Origin: Quadrisphaera setariae
GTDB taxonomy: Bacteria > Actinomycetota > Actinomycetes > Actinomycetales > Quadrisphaeraceae
Direction of reading: 5' to 3'
NCBI RefSeq assembly: GCF_008041935.1
Contig: NZ_VKAC01000008.1
Location: 1 to 64,000 of the forward strand
DNA: 64,000 bases
Of this stretch, positions 1 through 8,345 are shown piece after piece. The notes under the pieces are model-generated. The model made no database searches and was not told where the DNA came from. It saw only the letters and a list, made by a program, of their open reading frames with translations. How positions within the stretch are numbered: position 1 is the stretch's first letter; each line of letters opens with the position of its first letter. The position numbers and the translations under genes were made by a program.

Positions 1-2
1 CC

Positions 3-140
3 GAGGGACGCCGCCACAACGCCGCCCTGATCTGCCTGTCCCGCCGTCGCATCGACGTCATGTTCGCGATGCTGCGCGACCGCCAGCCCTACCGCCCGCG
101 GCCCTTCAGCACGAGCGGCGAGGCAACCCTGGCGGCTTGA
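3..140 (+). CDS. IS110-family transposase, C-terminal end (partial)
   Basis: Only the last 45 codons are in the window; the gene starts upstream of base 1. The readable tail carries the pattern HNAALICLSRRRIDVMFAML, which matches the conserved end of the Transposase_20 (IS116/IS110/IS902) domain, followed by an Arg/Pro-rich tail and a TGA stop. IS110 enzymes are DEDD-type recombinases that move the element without terminal inverted repeats. The catalytic DEDD and Ser residues lie outside the window, so activity cannot be judged. Confidence 0.75.
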   Translation, partial: EGRRHNAALICLSRRRIDVMFAMLRDRQPYRPRPFSTSGEATLAA

Positions 141-176
141 CAACGACATAGGGACACCCCCCGGGGGGGGGGGGGG
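141..176. repeat. IS110 right flank with C6G14 homopolymer tract
   Basis: Directly after the transposase stop comes a short AT-richer stretch (ACAACGACATAGGGACAC), a common type of right-end sequence for IS110 elements. Six C and then fourteen G follow at 157-176. The exact element boundary cannot be fixed without the other end. The G run could be a polymerase-slippage tract, part of the insertion target, or a sequencing/assembly error. Confidence 0.5.
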
Positions 177-187
177 ACGCTGGCCGG

Positions 188-643
188 TCAGTCCAGGGGA
201 AGTCCCCGGGTGGAGGTGACGTGCTCGGGGACCTGCCCGGCGTAGTCCCCCGTCGACAACGTCGCCGACGGCTCCACCATCACGATCACCGCCCCCTCCG
301 CGGACACGGGGCGGTGCTCCACACCCCGGGGCACCACGTGCACGTCCTGAGGACCGAGCACCACCACGCGCTCACTCCCGGCGACGCGCTGGTGCAGGTG
401 CAGCTGTCCGGACAGCACCCAGAACAGCTCATCGGTGTCCTGGTGGGCGTGCCAGACGTACTCCCCGAGCACCTTGGCCACCTTCACCGCGTAGTCGTTG
501 ACAGATGCCAGGACCCGCGGCGCCCAGAGGTCCTCGAACCCCGCCAGCACCTCGTCGACGTTGACCGCTGCGTCACGCCCAGGGGCGGAGGCGTCCCGAC
601 CAGAGGAGCCGGCCGCAGGGCTGTGGAGGTGATCTGCGCTCAT
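188..643 (-). CDS. Cupin-domain protein
   Basis: A 151-residue single-domain cupin. Motif 1 is present as HAH at residues 65-67 with Glu72 and Gly79 (GEYVWHAHQDTDELFWVLSG), and motif 2 as PxG..H near residue 106, so a metal-binding jelly roll is expected. Family members are small isomerases, dioxygenases or sugar/ligand-binding proteins; the substrate cannot be told from sequence. I start at the ATG at 643 because the longer reading frame (to 697) would overlap the start of the divergent regulator at 696. The shared upstream region suggests that the GlxA-like regulator controls it. Confidence 0.8.
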   Translation of the reverse strand: MSADHLHSPAAGSSGRDASAPGRDAAVNVDEVLAGFEDLWAPRVLASVNDYAVKVAKVLGEYVWHAHQDTDELFWVLSGQLHLHQRVAGSERVVVLGPQDVHVVPRGVEHRPVSAEGAVIVMVEPSATLSTGDYAGQVPEHVTSTRGLPLD

Positions 644-695
644 GGCACGAGCCTCACGCTTGCCCGCCAGCAGCCGTGAGTGCGAGAAATGACGC

Positions 696-1697
696 ATGGC
701 GCAAGATTCGTCTCACGCCCCCTCCGGGCGAAGGGCCCCGCTGGAGCGGGTCGTGGTCCTCGTCGACGACGACTCCAACCCCTTCGAGCTGGCCTGCATG
801 ACCGAGGTCCTCGGCATCGACCGTCCCGAGGTCGGCGGGCTGCTCTACGACCTGCGCCTCGCCACCACCGCCCCTCAGGTGCGGATGCGCCAGGGCTTCT
901 TCACCATGACCGGCACCGCCGGCCTGGAGGACCTGCAGGAGGCCGACACGGTCATCGTCCCCAACCGCCCCGACACCGACCGGCCCCACACCCCCGAGGT
1001 GCTCGAGGCCCTGCGCCGCGCCCACGCCCGAGGCGCGCGCATGGTCGGCATGTGCAGCGGAGCCTTCACCCTGGCCGAGGCCGGCCTCCTGCGCGGGCGG
1101 GCAGCCACCGTGCACTGGCAGTGGGCCGAGCGCTTCCGAGCGGCGCACCCCGACGTCGACCTGCGCCCCGACGTCCTGTTCGTCGATGACGACGGGTTGC
1201 TGACCGCCGCGGGCAGCGCCTCCGCGCTGGACCTGGCACTGCACATCGTGGCCAGCGACCACGGAGCCGACGTCGCGGCTGCTGTCTCGCGCCGCCTGGT
1301 CTTCCCCGCCCACCGCCCCGGTGGGCAGCGCCAGTACATCGAGACCCCCCTGCCCAGACCCAGCGCACCCGATGCCCTGGCGGGCGCGCTCGCCTGGGCG
1401 CAGGAGAACCTGGCCGAACCGATCGACGTCGCCGCGCTAGCAGCTCGAGCGGGGCTGAGCCGGGCCTCGCTGCACCGGCGCTTCACGGCGCACCTGGGGT
1501 GCACGCCGCTGGCGTGGCTGCACGCCCAGCGGGTGGCGCACGCACGCCGGTTGCTGGAGACCTCCGACCTCCCCGTCGAGCAGATCGCGCTCCGCAGCGG
1601 CCTGGGGACAGCCACCAGCCTGCGCAGCCACCTGCGCCGGACGACCGGGCTCAGTCCCAGCGACTACCGCCGCCAGCACCGTCACGCGCTGGCCTGA
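696..1697 (+). CDS. GlxA-family transcriptional regulator (DJ-1/PfpI + AraC HTH)
   Basis: A 333-residue protein with two domains. Residues ~17-190 form a DJ-1/PfpI-like amidase fold with the nucleophile-elbow segment MCSGAF (Cys120). Residues ~230-330 are an AraC-type double HTH (AALAARAGLSRASLHRRF then IALRSGLGTATSLRSHLRR). Family members bind DNA in response to a small ligand sensed by the PfpI-like domain. It is transcribed away from the cupin gene with only ~50 bp between starts, so the cupin is the likeliest target. Length is normal for the family. Confidence 0.88.
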   Translation: MAQDSSHAPSGRRAPLERVVVLVDDDSNPFELACMTEVLGIDRPEVGGLLYDLRLATTAPQVRMRQGFFTMTGTAGLEDLQEADTVIVPNRPDTDRPHTPEVLEALRRAHARGARMVGMCSGAFTLAEAGLLRGRAATVHWQWAERFRAAHPDVDLRPDVLFVDDDGLLTAAGSASALDLALHIVASDHGADVAAAVSRRLVFPAHRPGGQRQYIETPLPRPSAPDALAGALAWAQENLAEPIDVAALAARAGLSRASLHRRFTAHLGCTPLAWLHAQRVAHARRLLETSDLPVEQIALRSGLGTATSLRSHLRRTTGLSPSDYRRQHRHALA

Positions 1698-1803
1698 GCG
1701 CGACCTCAGCGGTCGACAGCTGTCGCCCCCGGACACCGATGGCTCCGCAGGCGGACCGGACGGCGATCCGCCGCGGTCCCGGTGGACGGTCCCGGACGGC
1801 ACA

Positions 1804-1846
1804 CGATCAGGACCGATGACGGCGACGGCGCCACCGGTCCTGATCG
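1804..1846. terminator. Hairpin between convergent genes
   Basis: Perfect 12-bp arms CGATCAGGACCG and CGGTCCTGATCG are separated by 19 bases. The hairpin lies between the convergent ends of the GlxA-type regulator (1697) and the hydrolase (1872), so a bidirectional terminator is the simplest reading. There is no T tract, as is usual in high-GC actinobacteria. Confidence 0.5.
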
Positions 1847-1871
1847 TCGCGGCCGACGGCCCCCGGAGGAG

Positions 1872-2468
1872 TCATCGACTGGCGGACCGCCCGTCGGGCG
1901 CCGACGACGCCGGACGGGTGCCGTCCAGGAAGCGCCGCAGCAGCTCCCTGCCCTGGGGCCACACCCCCAGGGCGCTGCCCGAGCTGATGTGGCCGAGCGC
2001 ACCGGCCTCGGCCCAGGTCGCTCCCCACTGCACGGCGACCTCGCGGCTGAAGGTGACCGACGCGTACGGGTCATCAGCGCTGGCGACGACCACCGCAGCA
2101 GACCCCAGCGCCCCGGGAGCGACGCCGAAGCCCGCTGCAGCCGCGGGGAACTGCGGCCCGGCCGGGTCGGGAACGGCCACCAGGAACCCGACAGCAGCGC
2201 CGGGGTGCGCCTGCAGCCAGGCAGCCGCCGCCAGGCACCCCAGGCTGTGAGCGACCAGCACCAGCTGCTCCTGCGCGGCCCCGTCCGAGCCGGTCGCGCC
2301 GACCTCGGTGACCGCAGAGGTGATCGCCTCCTGCCAGTCGTCCCACGACGGTTCGGTCCACGACGCCGGCGCGATGCGCACGGCCTGAGCGCCCCAGTCG
2401 CTCTCCCACCGGCTCTGCCAGTGCTCGGCGTCGGAACCGTCGATGCCCGGGATGATGACGAAACCCAC
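1872..2468 (-). CDS. RBBP9/YdeN-type alpha/beta hydrolase
   Basis: A 198-residue compact serine hydrolase. The start MGFVIIPGIDGSDAEHWQ is typical of the RBBP9/YdeN family. The catalytic triad can be placed as Ser75 (AHSLGC), Asp131/132 (SADDPY) and His159 (ALGHIS). The length fits the family, which has a minimal lid. Substrates of bacterial members are mostly unknown. The gene diverges from the Lrp-type regulator at 2542 with about 70 bp between starts, so that regulator may control it. Confidence 0.82.
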   Translation of the reverse strand: MGFVIIPGIDGSDAEHWQSRWESDWGAQAVRIAPASWTEPSWDDWQEAITSAVTEVGATGSDGAAQEQLVLVAHSLGCLAAAAWLQAHPGAAVGFLVAVPDPAGPQFPAAAAGFGVAPGALGSAAVVVASADDPYASVTFSREVAVQWGATWAEAGALGHISSGSALGVWPQGRELLRRFLDGTRPASSAPDGRSASR

Positions 2469-2541
2469 TGCAGGCCTCCTGCGATGTGACCGATGAGAAG
2501 GTGATCACAGCACCCGTGGTCCCTCGGAGGTGGAGGCACTG

Positions 2542-3009
2542 ATGGTCGAGAAGAAGGTCCCCTCTGCTGCCGATGGTCCATCGGACGCGGTGGACATGGC
2601 GATGCTCCGCCTGCTGCGCGTCGAGGGACGCCTGGGCGTGACCGAGCTGGCCCGGAGGGTGCAGCTGTCCCAGCCGGCGGTGTCGGCTCGGCTGCAGCGC
2701 CTGGAGCGCTCGGGGGTCATCACGGGCTACAGCGCCAGCATCGACCGGCGCCGCCTGGGCCTGGCGATCCACGCCGTCGCCCGGCTGCGCACGACGCAGG
2801 CGCAGGTCGCGCCGGCCCTGGAGCTGTTCGCGGTGCTGCCGGAGGTGGTGCGCATCTACCGGCTGACCGGGGAGGACTGCTTCCTGCTGGACCTGCACGC
2901 GGTGGACGCGGAGCGGTTGGAGGCAGTGGTGGACTCCATCGCGCGGATCGGTCCGGTCACGACGTCGCTGGTGCTGCGCGAGTACCCGGCAGGCGCGGTC
3001 CACGTCTGA
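2542..3009 (+). CDS. Lrp/AsnC-family transcriptional regulator
   Basis: A 155-residue one-component regulator. An N-terminal winged HTH (DMAMLRLLRVEGRLGVTELA, then LSQPAVSARLQRLERSGVI) precedes an alpha-beta RAM ligand-binding domain with the GxxD-like stretch LTGEDCFLLDLH. I chose the ATG at 2542, with GGAGG five bases upstream, over an in-frame GTG at 2530. Lrp proteins sense amino acids. The neighbouring hydroxyproline operon ends convergently at 3105, so direct control of its promoter is not implied by position. The divergent hydrolase is the nearer target. Confidence 0.9.
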   Translation: MVEKKVPSAADGPSDAVDMAMLRLLRVEGRLGVTELARRVQLSQPAVSARLQRLERSGVITGYSASIDRRRLGLAIHAVARLRTTQAQVAPALELFAVLPEVVRIYRLTGEDCFLLDLHAVDAERLEAVVDSIARIGPVTTSLVLREYPAGAVHV

Positions 3010-3024
3010 GGCCCAGGTGGGCCA

Positions 3025-3075
3025 CCGCTGCGGGGATCGTCAGCGGCGCGCTGACCGGGTGGCGACCCGCAGCGG
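3025..3075. terminator. Nested hairpin between convergent genes
   Basis: Outer arms CCGCTGCGGG (3025-3034) and CCCGCAGCGG (3066-3075) are perfectly complementary and enclose an inner hairpin, GTCAGC-GCTGAC (3039-3055). It sits between the ends of the Lrp gene and the aldehyde dehydrogenase gene, so it could stop transcription from both sides. Confidence 0.5.
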
Positions 3076-3104
3076 CAGACCCCGGGCCGGGGACGGCGCC
3101 GCGG

Positions 3105-4733
3105 TCAGCCGCCCCAGCCCGCAGACTCCCCCGCGGCCGAGACCGCGCGCGGGACGCCCCACGGGTCGTCGTCGCGCAGGGCTGCGGGCAGGAGCGCCGC
3201 CAGCGCCCCGGTGGCGCCCTGGAAGGTCACCGGCCGCAGGAAGCGGCCCACCGCCGCGGACCCCACCGAGGTCGTGCGGCCGGCGTCGGTGGTGGCGGGG
3301 TAGGGACCTCCGTGCTGCATCGCGTGCGTCACGGCGACGCCGGTGGGCCACGCGTTGAAGATGACGCGCCCGGCCACGCTCGACAGCGCCGACACGAGGG
3401 CCGAGAGCGCGCCGTCAGCAGCGGTCCCGGCCTCGGCCTCGGTGACGTGCACGGCGGCGGTGAGCTCCCCCTCGTACAGGTCCGGCACGGCGGCGGCGAC
3501 CTCGGCGAGCCCGGGGTGTTCCACGATCACCGACAGGGGGCCGAACGCCTCCTCCCGCAGCTCTGGACCGGCGGCCAGCAGCGCGGCGAGGGTGGTGCGC
3601 ACGAGCGTCGGTGTGGCCAGCACCGCGGTCGGGGCGCCGCCGTCGTCGTCGCCCTCCTCGCGGAGCGCCCCCTCGACGAGCACCTCGACGCCGGGGGCCC
3701 CGAGCACCGCCGAGCGCCGGGCTGCGTAGCCCGCGGCGATCCCGGGGTGCAGCAGCCGGTGCTCGGGAACTCCGGAGAACGCCGCGACCAGCGCCTCGCC
3801 GAGCGGCCCGGCGAGGGAGCCCTCGGGGACGAAGACGAAGCCCGGCTGGGTGCACAGCTGCCCCGCCGAGGCGGTGGCGCTGGTGGCGTAGGCGGCCGCG
3901 AAGGCCTCGGCCCCCGCCTGCTCGAGCGCCCCGGCGGTCACGACGACGGGGTTGGTGGAGCCGAGCTCGCCGTAGAAGGGGATCGGGCGGCGGCGGGAAG
4001 CGGCCACGTCGGCCAGGTGGCGCCCGGCGCGCTGGGAGCCGGTGAAGGAGGCCGCGGCGATCCGCTCGTCGCGCAGGAGGTCGACCCCGTCCTGCTGGCC
4101 GGTGGCGGGGTCGGTCCCGGCGAGCTGGAGGGCGTCGGCGGGCAGTCCGGCGCCGGCGAGCGCCGAGCGGACCACCTCGGCCACGGCCACCGACAGGCGG
4201 GGGTGGCCGGGGTGGGCCTTCACGACGACGGGACACCCGGCGGCGAGCGCCGCCGCGGTGTCACCGCCGGCCACCGAGAACGCGAACGGGAAGTTGCTCG
4301 CGGCGAAGACCAGCACCGGGCCGAGCGGCACCAGCACGCGGCGCAGGTCGGGGCGGGGCAGCGGGCGGAAGGCGGGGTCCGCCTCGTCGACGCGGACGTC
4401 GAGGTGGCTCCCGGCCAGCGCCACGGCGGAGAACATCTCCAGCTGCACCGCGGTGCGCTCGAGCTCTCCGCGCAGCCGGGGGGCGGGCGCCAGTCCGGTC
4501 TCCTCGGCGGCGATCGCGACGAGGCGGTCGGCGTCGGCGCGCAGCGCGCCGGCCGCGGCCCGCAGACCGCCGGCCAGCTGCGCCGGCGCGATGGCGGCCA
4601 GCGCCGGGGCGACCGCCGCCGCCCGCGCTGCGACCCCTTCCGCACTTTCCGCGGCAAGTGCGCCTCCGGAGGGGGTCCTTGCCGCACTTTCCGCGGCAAG
4701 TGCGGAAGAGGCGGGTGCGGGGGTGGTGCTCAC
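3105..4733 (-). CDS. 2,5-dioxovalerate (alpha-ketoglutaric semialdehyde) dehydrogenase
   Basis: A 542-residue NAD(P)-dependent aldehyde dehydrogenase. It has the substrate-anchoring FAASNFPFAFSVAGGDTAAA segment, Lys172 in VVVKAHPGHP, general base Glu256 in FYGELGSTNPVVV and nucleophile Cys294 in GQLCTQPGF. The ELGSTNP and GQLCTQPG forms are characteristic of 2,5-dioxovalerate dehydrogenases, which oxidise 2-oxoglutarate semialdehyde to 2-oxoglutarate. It is the last gene of the hydroxyproline operon, 45 bases after the epimerase, and supplies the last step. The GTG at 4733 opens an Ala-rich N-terminus of ~30 residues encoded by two palindromic repeats; the conserved domain begins near residue 34. 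Confidence 0.9.
   Translation of the reverse strand: MSTTPAPASSALAAESAARTPSGGALAAESAEGVAARAAAVAPALAAIAPAQLAGGLRAAAGALRADADRLVAIAAEETGLAPAPRLRGELERTAVQLEMFSAVALAGSHLDVRVDEADPAFRPLPRPDLRRVLVPLGPVLVFAASNFPFAFSVAGGDTAAALAAGCPVVVKAHPGHPRLSVAVAEVVRSALAGAGLPADALQLAGTDPATGQQDGVDLLRDERIAAASFTGSQRAGRHLADVAASRRRPIPFYGELGSTNPVVVTAGALEQAGAEAFAAAYATSATASAGQLCTQPGFVFVPEGSLAGPLGEALVAAFSGVPEHRLLHPGIAAGYAARRSAVLGAPGVEVLVEGALREEGDDDGGAPTAVLATPTLVRTTLAALLAAGPELREEAFGPLSVIVEHPGLAEVAAAVPDLYEGELTAAVHVTEAEAGTAADGALSALVSALSSVAGRVIFNAWPTGVAVTHAMQHGGPYPATTDAGRTTSVGSAAVGRFLRPVTFQGATGALAALLPAALRDDDPWGVPRAVSAAGESAGWGG
4640..4704. repeat. Two 23-nt palindromic repeats inside the dehydrogenase 5' end
   Basis: A 23-base unit occurs identically at 4640-4662 and 4682-4704, 42 bases apart. 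Each copy is itself a dyad, CGCACTT - 8 bases - AAGTGCG. Both lie in the first ~30 codons of the dehydrogenase and encode the repeated peptide AAESA. They could be an operator pair or a dispersed repeat that invaded a non-essential N-terminus. Confidence 0.7.
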
Positions 4734-4778
4734 AGCGGTGCTCCTCAGCGGGGTGGTCGGGCGTCAGGTCGTCGAGCG

Positions 4779-5804
4779 TCAGAACGTGAAGCCGGTGGGG
4801 AACGGGTCGGTCGGGTCCAGCAGGTACTGCCCCATGCCCGTCACCCACGCGCGGCCGGTGATGGTGGGGACGACGGCGGCCCGCTGCTGCTCACCCTCCC
4901 CCACGGTCGTCTCGGCCACGAGCCGGCCGGTGAAGCGGGAGCCGATGAAGGACTCGTTGACGAAGTCCTCACCCAGCGCCAGCTCGCCGCGGGCCCACAG
5001 CTCGGCCATCCGCGCGGACGTGCCGGTGCCGCACGGCGACCTGTCGAACCACCCGGGGTGGATGGCCATGGCGTGCCGCGACAGCCGGGCGTCGGAGCCG
5101 GGTGCGATGAGCTCCACGTGGTGGCAGTGGTCGACGCCGTCGATGGTCGGGTGGCTCGGCGGGGCCGACGCGTTGAGGGCGTCCATGATCGCGAGTCCGG
5201 CGGAGAGCACGTCGTGCTGGCGCGCGCGGTCGAAGGGCAGCCCGACGTCGTCCAGGTCGACCATGGCGTAGAAGTTGCCGCCGAAGGCCAGGGAGTAGCG
5301 GACGTCGCGGGCACCTCCGGGGAGGCCCGGCACGTGGAGCACCTCGTCGAGGCGGTCGCAGAAGCTCGGGACGTTCTCCAGGGTGACGCCGTCGGCGTGC
5401 CCGTCGCGCACGGCCACCCGCGCCACCACGAGACCCGCGGGGGTGTCGAGGCGGATGACCGTCTCGGGCTCGGTGACGGTGACCATGCCGGTCTCCACCA
5501 GCACGGTGGCGACGCCGATGGTGCCGTGCCCGCACATCGGCAGGCAGCCGGAGACCTCGATGTAGAGCACGCCCCAGTCGGCGTCGGGCCGGGTGGGCGG
5601 CTGGAGGATCGCCCCGCTCATGGCGGCGTGCCCGCGCGGCTCGTTGACGAGCAGCTGCCGCACGCCGTCCATGTGCGCCATGAAGTGCAGGCGCCGCTCG
5701 TTCATGGTGGCGCCGGGGATGACGCCCACCCCACCGGTGACGACCCGGGTCGGCATGCCCTCGGTGTGGGAGTCGACCGCGGAGAAGACGCGGGAGGCGC
5801 GCAC
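4779..5804 (-). CDS. 4-hydroxyproline 2-epimerase (proline racemase family)
   Basis: A 341-residue proline-racemase-fold enzyme. The two catalytic cysteines are both present: Cys91 in MCGHGTIG and Cys258 in SPCGTGTSA. That fits racemase/epimerase activity, since dehydratases of the family replace one Cys with Thr or Ser. The operon context (D-hydroxyproline dehydrogenase and deaminase) points to trans-4-hydroxy-L-proline to cis-4-hydroxy-D-proline epimerisation rather than proline racemisation. The GTG at 5804 starts one base after the TGA of the upstream gene (TGAGGTG). Confidence 0.88.
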   Translation of the reverse strand: MRASRVFSAVDSHTEGMPTRVVTGGVGVIPGATMNERRLHFMAHMDGVRQLLVNEPRGHAAMSGAILQPPTRPDADWGVLYIEVSGCLPMCGHGTIGVATVLVETGMVTVTEPETVIRLDTPAGLVVARVAVRDGHADGVTLENVPSFCDRLDEVLHVPGLPGGARDVRYSLAFGGNFYAMVDLDDVGLPFDRARQHDVLSAGLAIMDALNASAPPSHPTIDGVDHCHHVELIAPGSDARLSRHAMAIHPGWFDRSPCGTGTSARMAELWARGELALGEDFVNESFIGSRFTGRLVAETTVGEGEQQRAAVVPTITGRAWVTGMGQYLLDPTDPFPTGFTF

Positions 5805-5805
5805 C

Positions 5806-6759
5806 TCAGACGCCTGCGCGCAGCGCCTCGACCGCGGCGACGGCGCGCTCGGTCTCGGCGGTGATGGTGGCCACCTGCTGCGCGGAGAGGGCACCGCGCG
5901 GCGGGCGGCACGGGCCTCCGTAGCGGCCGACGACGTCCATCGACAGCTTGATCGCCTGCACGAACTCGGTGCGCGAGTCCCAGCGGAACAGCGCCACGAG
6001 CTGGGTGTAGAGCTCGCGCGCCTCGGTGTAGCGGCCAGCGGTCATGAGGTCGTACAGCTCGACGGCCTCGCGGGGGAAGACGTTGGGGAACCCCGCGAAC
6101 CAGCCGACGGCGCCGTCGAGCATGAGCTCCATGAGCACGTCGTCGGCGCCGGCGATGACGTCGATCTGGGTGCCGGCGGCCTCGCACAGCTCGGCGATCT
6201 CGAACGCGCGGCGCACGTCTCCGGAGAACTCCTTGACCGCCACGACGTTCTCGATCTGCGCGATCTCGGCCACGAGGGAGGGCACCAGGTCGACCTTGGT
6301 GTCGAAGGGGTTGTTGTAGACCATCACCGGCAGCCCGACGCTCGCCACCTGCTCGAAGTGCTCCACCACCTGGGCCGGGGTGGAGCGGTACATGGTGGGC
6401 GGCAGGCACAGCAGGCCGTCGGCGCCGTCCTCGGCAGCCACCTGCGCCCAGTGCTTCGCCTGGTGCCAGCCCGGCGCGTGCACGCCGGCGACGACGATGC
6501 CGCGCTCACCGGACGGGGTGCTCGTGCTCCGGGCGGTCTCGACGGCCACCTGCACCGCGCGGCGCCGCTCGGCGTCGGTGAGGGAGGAGTACTCGCCCAG
6601 GGAGCCGTTCGGGCCGACGCCACGGCATCCGTTCTCCAGCAGCCAGGCGCAGTGCTCGGCGAAGCGCTCCTCGTCCACGGCGAGGCCGGCGGGCGCTGAG
6701 GGGTCCTCGCGGTAGGGCAGGGCGGTGGCGACGACGACGCCGCGCAGGTCGATGCTCAT
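5806..6759 (-). CDS. Dihydrodipicolinate-synthase-family lyase, probable 1-pyrroline-4-hydroxy-2-carboxylate deaminase
   Basis: A 317-residue class I aldolase fold. The Schiff-base Lys176 is in VVAVKEFSGD and the catalytic Tyr148 in VMVYNNP, as in the DapA/NAL family. In hydroxyproline clusters a member of this family deaminates 1-pyrroline-4-hydroxy-2-carboxylate to 2-oxoglutarate semialdehyde. The neighbours on both sides belong to the same route, so this assignment is favoured over true dihydrodipicolinate synthase. GAGGAG lies six bases upstream of the ATG, and the gene overlaps the previous one by ATGA. Confidence 0.87.
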   Translation of the reverse strand: MSIDLRGVVVATALPYREDPSAPAGLAVDEERFAEHCAWLLENGCRGVGPNGSLGEYSSLTDAERRRAVQVAVETARSTSTPSGERGIVVAGVHAPGWHQAKHWAQVAAEDGADGLLCLPPTMYRSTPAQVVEHFEQVASVGLPVMVYNNPFDTKVDLVPSLVAEIAQIENVVAVKEFSGDVRRAFEIAELCEAAGTQIDVIAGADDVLMELMLDGAVGWFAGFPNVFPREAVELYDLMTAGRYTEARELYTQLVALFRWDSRTEFVQAIKLSMDVVGRYGGPCRPPRGALSAQQVATITAETERAVAAVEALRAGV

Positions 6760-8345
6760 GGGGTCTCCTCGGACGTGGGCTGGCTGGTGGCGGGACTGGT
6801 CGGTGTGGTCGCAGGTGGCAGGTCGGCGAGCTCGCCGAGGCGGACGGGCACGGCGAGGGGCCGTCGCTGGTGGGACACCGGCGGACGGGTAGTGCCGGTG
6901 GAGGCGGGCAGGCCGCAGCCGAGCACGGCGTCGACGGCGTGGCCGCAGACCCGGCCCTGGCAGGGCCCGAGACCGGCACGGGTGGTCAGGCGCAGCGACC
7001 GGGAGCCGGCGGGCGCGTCGGCGGCGCTCGCCGTGGCCTGCGCGACCGAGCGCAGGCGACCGGCCGTGACCTCCTCGCAGCGGCAGACCACGGTGTCGTC
7101 GGTGACCTGGGCGAGCCACCCGGGGCGGGGGGCGTGCGCAGCGGCGAGCCGGTCGGCGAAGGCGCGCAGCACCCGGCGTCGGCGCAGCAGCCCGTCGACC
7201 TCCGGGCCCGCGGGGTGGCCGAGCGCCTCGGCGGCCGCGAGACCGGCGAGGGCGCCCTCGACGAGCGCGGCGTCGGCTCCGCCGATGCCGGTGACCTCCC
7301 CGGCGGCCCAGACCCCGGGGGCCGAGGTGGCACCGCGGTCGTCGACGGCGACGAACCCCGCGCCGGCGCCTGAGCCGGCGACGGCGGCGCCGGCGGCCAG
7401 CGCCACCTCGAGGCGGGGCGTGAAGCCGTGGCTGACGGCCAGGGCGTCCGCGGCGACGACGCGCTCGGTGCCGGGCACGGGTGCCCAGGTGGCGTCGAGC
7501 CGGGCCAGCACCACCTCTTCCACGCGCCCGTCCCCGCGGGCGGCGACCACGCCGGTGGCGGTCCGGTACGGCACGCGGGCCGCGGTGAGGGCGGCGACGT
7601 ACCCCGCGAGCTCGCGGGTCTTGCCCGCCAGCACCCCGACGCCGGAGAGCCCCGCGGCGAAGACCCCCGCGCCGCCACCGGTGAGCAGAGGGCCCCAGCC
7701 ACGGGTGAGCTGCGCGGGGCCGGCGGCCTCGGCCACCTCGAGCACGCGCGCGCCGGTGTCCAGCAGCGAAGAGGCGACGGGCAGCAGGAACGGCCCGGCG
7801 CCGGCGACCACCACGCGCTCCCCGACGGCGAGCCGCTCGGACTTCGCGAACGCCTGCGCGGCGCCGCCGGTGACGACACCGGGCAGGTCCCAGCCGGGGA
7901 ACGGCAGCGTGAGGTCGTGGGCGCCGGTGGCGACGACGAGCGCCGCGGGACGCAGCGCGAGGTGCCGGCGCCCGGGGGCGTCGGCCTGTCCGGAGGGCGT
8001 CACGAGCACGCGCACCACGAGGGCGCCGGCGCCGGGCTCGACGGCCCACACCGAGGCGCCGGTGAGCACCTCGCAGCCGGGGTCGCCGGCGAGGGTGCGG
8101 CGCAGGCCGGCGAAGGTCGACCAGCCGTGGTGCAGCTGCGCCTCAGCCGCGGCGGGACGCTCGGCCGGCAGGTGCCGCCAGTACTGGCCGCCGACGTCGT
8201 CGCCGCCCTCCACCAGCACCACGCGCGCACCGCTGCGGCGGGCGGCGTCCGCGGCGGCGAGCCCGGCGGGCCCTCCCCCGACGACGAGCACCTCGACGTC
8301 GCGCACCTCTGCACCCGCCCCCGCCAGGTCAGCCGGCTCAACCAC
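6756..8345 (-). CDS. D-hydroxyproline dehydrogenase alpha-type subunit (FAD/NAD-binding, BFD-like [2Fe-2S])
   Basis: A 529-residue pyridine-nucleotide-disulphide-type flavoprotein. An N-terminal FAD motif VVGGGPAGLAAA is followed by a second dinucleotide-binding region (VVVAGAGPFLLPVA). The C-terminal BFD-like segment has cysteines in VVCRCEEVT and GPCQGRVCG. Homologues are the larger subunits of heteromeric D-hydroxyproline, opine and cyanide-forming dehydrogenases (HcnB/OoxA type). I start at the GTG at 8345, which overlaps the upstream stop and has GGAGGGGG ~6 bases before it. An upstream ATG at 8372 would sit deeper in the previous gene. Confidence 0.85.
   Translation of the reverse strand: MVEPADLAGAGAEVRDVEVLVVGGGPAGLAAADAARRSGARVVLVEGGDDVGGQYWRHLPAERPAAAEAQLHHGWSTFAGLRRTLAGDPGCEVLTGASVWAVEPGAGALVVRVLVTPSGQADAPGRRHLALRPAALVVATGAHDLTLPFPGWDLPGVVTGGAAQAFAKSERLAVGERVVVAGAGPFLLPVASSLLDTGARVLEVAEAAGPAQLTRGWGPLLTGGGAGVFAAGLSGVGVLAGKTRELAGYVAALTAARVPYRTATGVVAARGDGRVEEVVLARLDATWAPVPGTERVVAADALAVSHGFTPRLEVALAAGAAVAGSGAGAGFVAVDDRGATSAPGVWAAGEVTGIGGADAALVEGALAGLAAAEALGHPAGPEVDGLLRRRRVLRAFADRLAAAHAPRPGWLAQVTDDTVVCRCEEVTAGRLRSVAQATASAADAPAGSRSLRLTTRAGLGPCQGRVCGHAVDAVLGCGLPASTGTTRPPVSHQRRPLAVPVRLGELADLPPATTPTSPATSQPTSEETP

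Noticed and set aside
3312-5864. 850-codon open frame on the plus strand
   Set aside because: It is the antisense of the dehydrogenase and epimerase genes, which carry full catalytic motifs; high GC keeps the opposite strand open.
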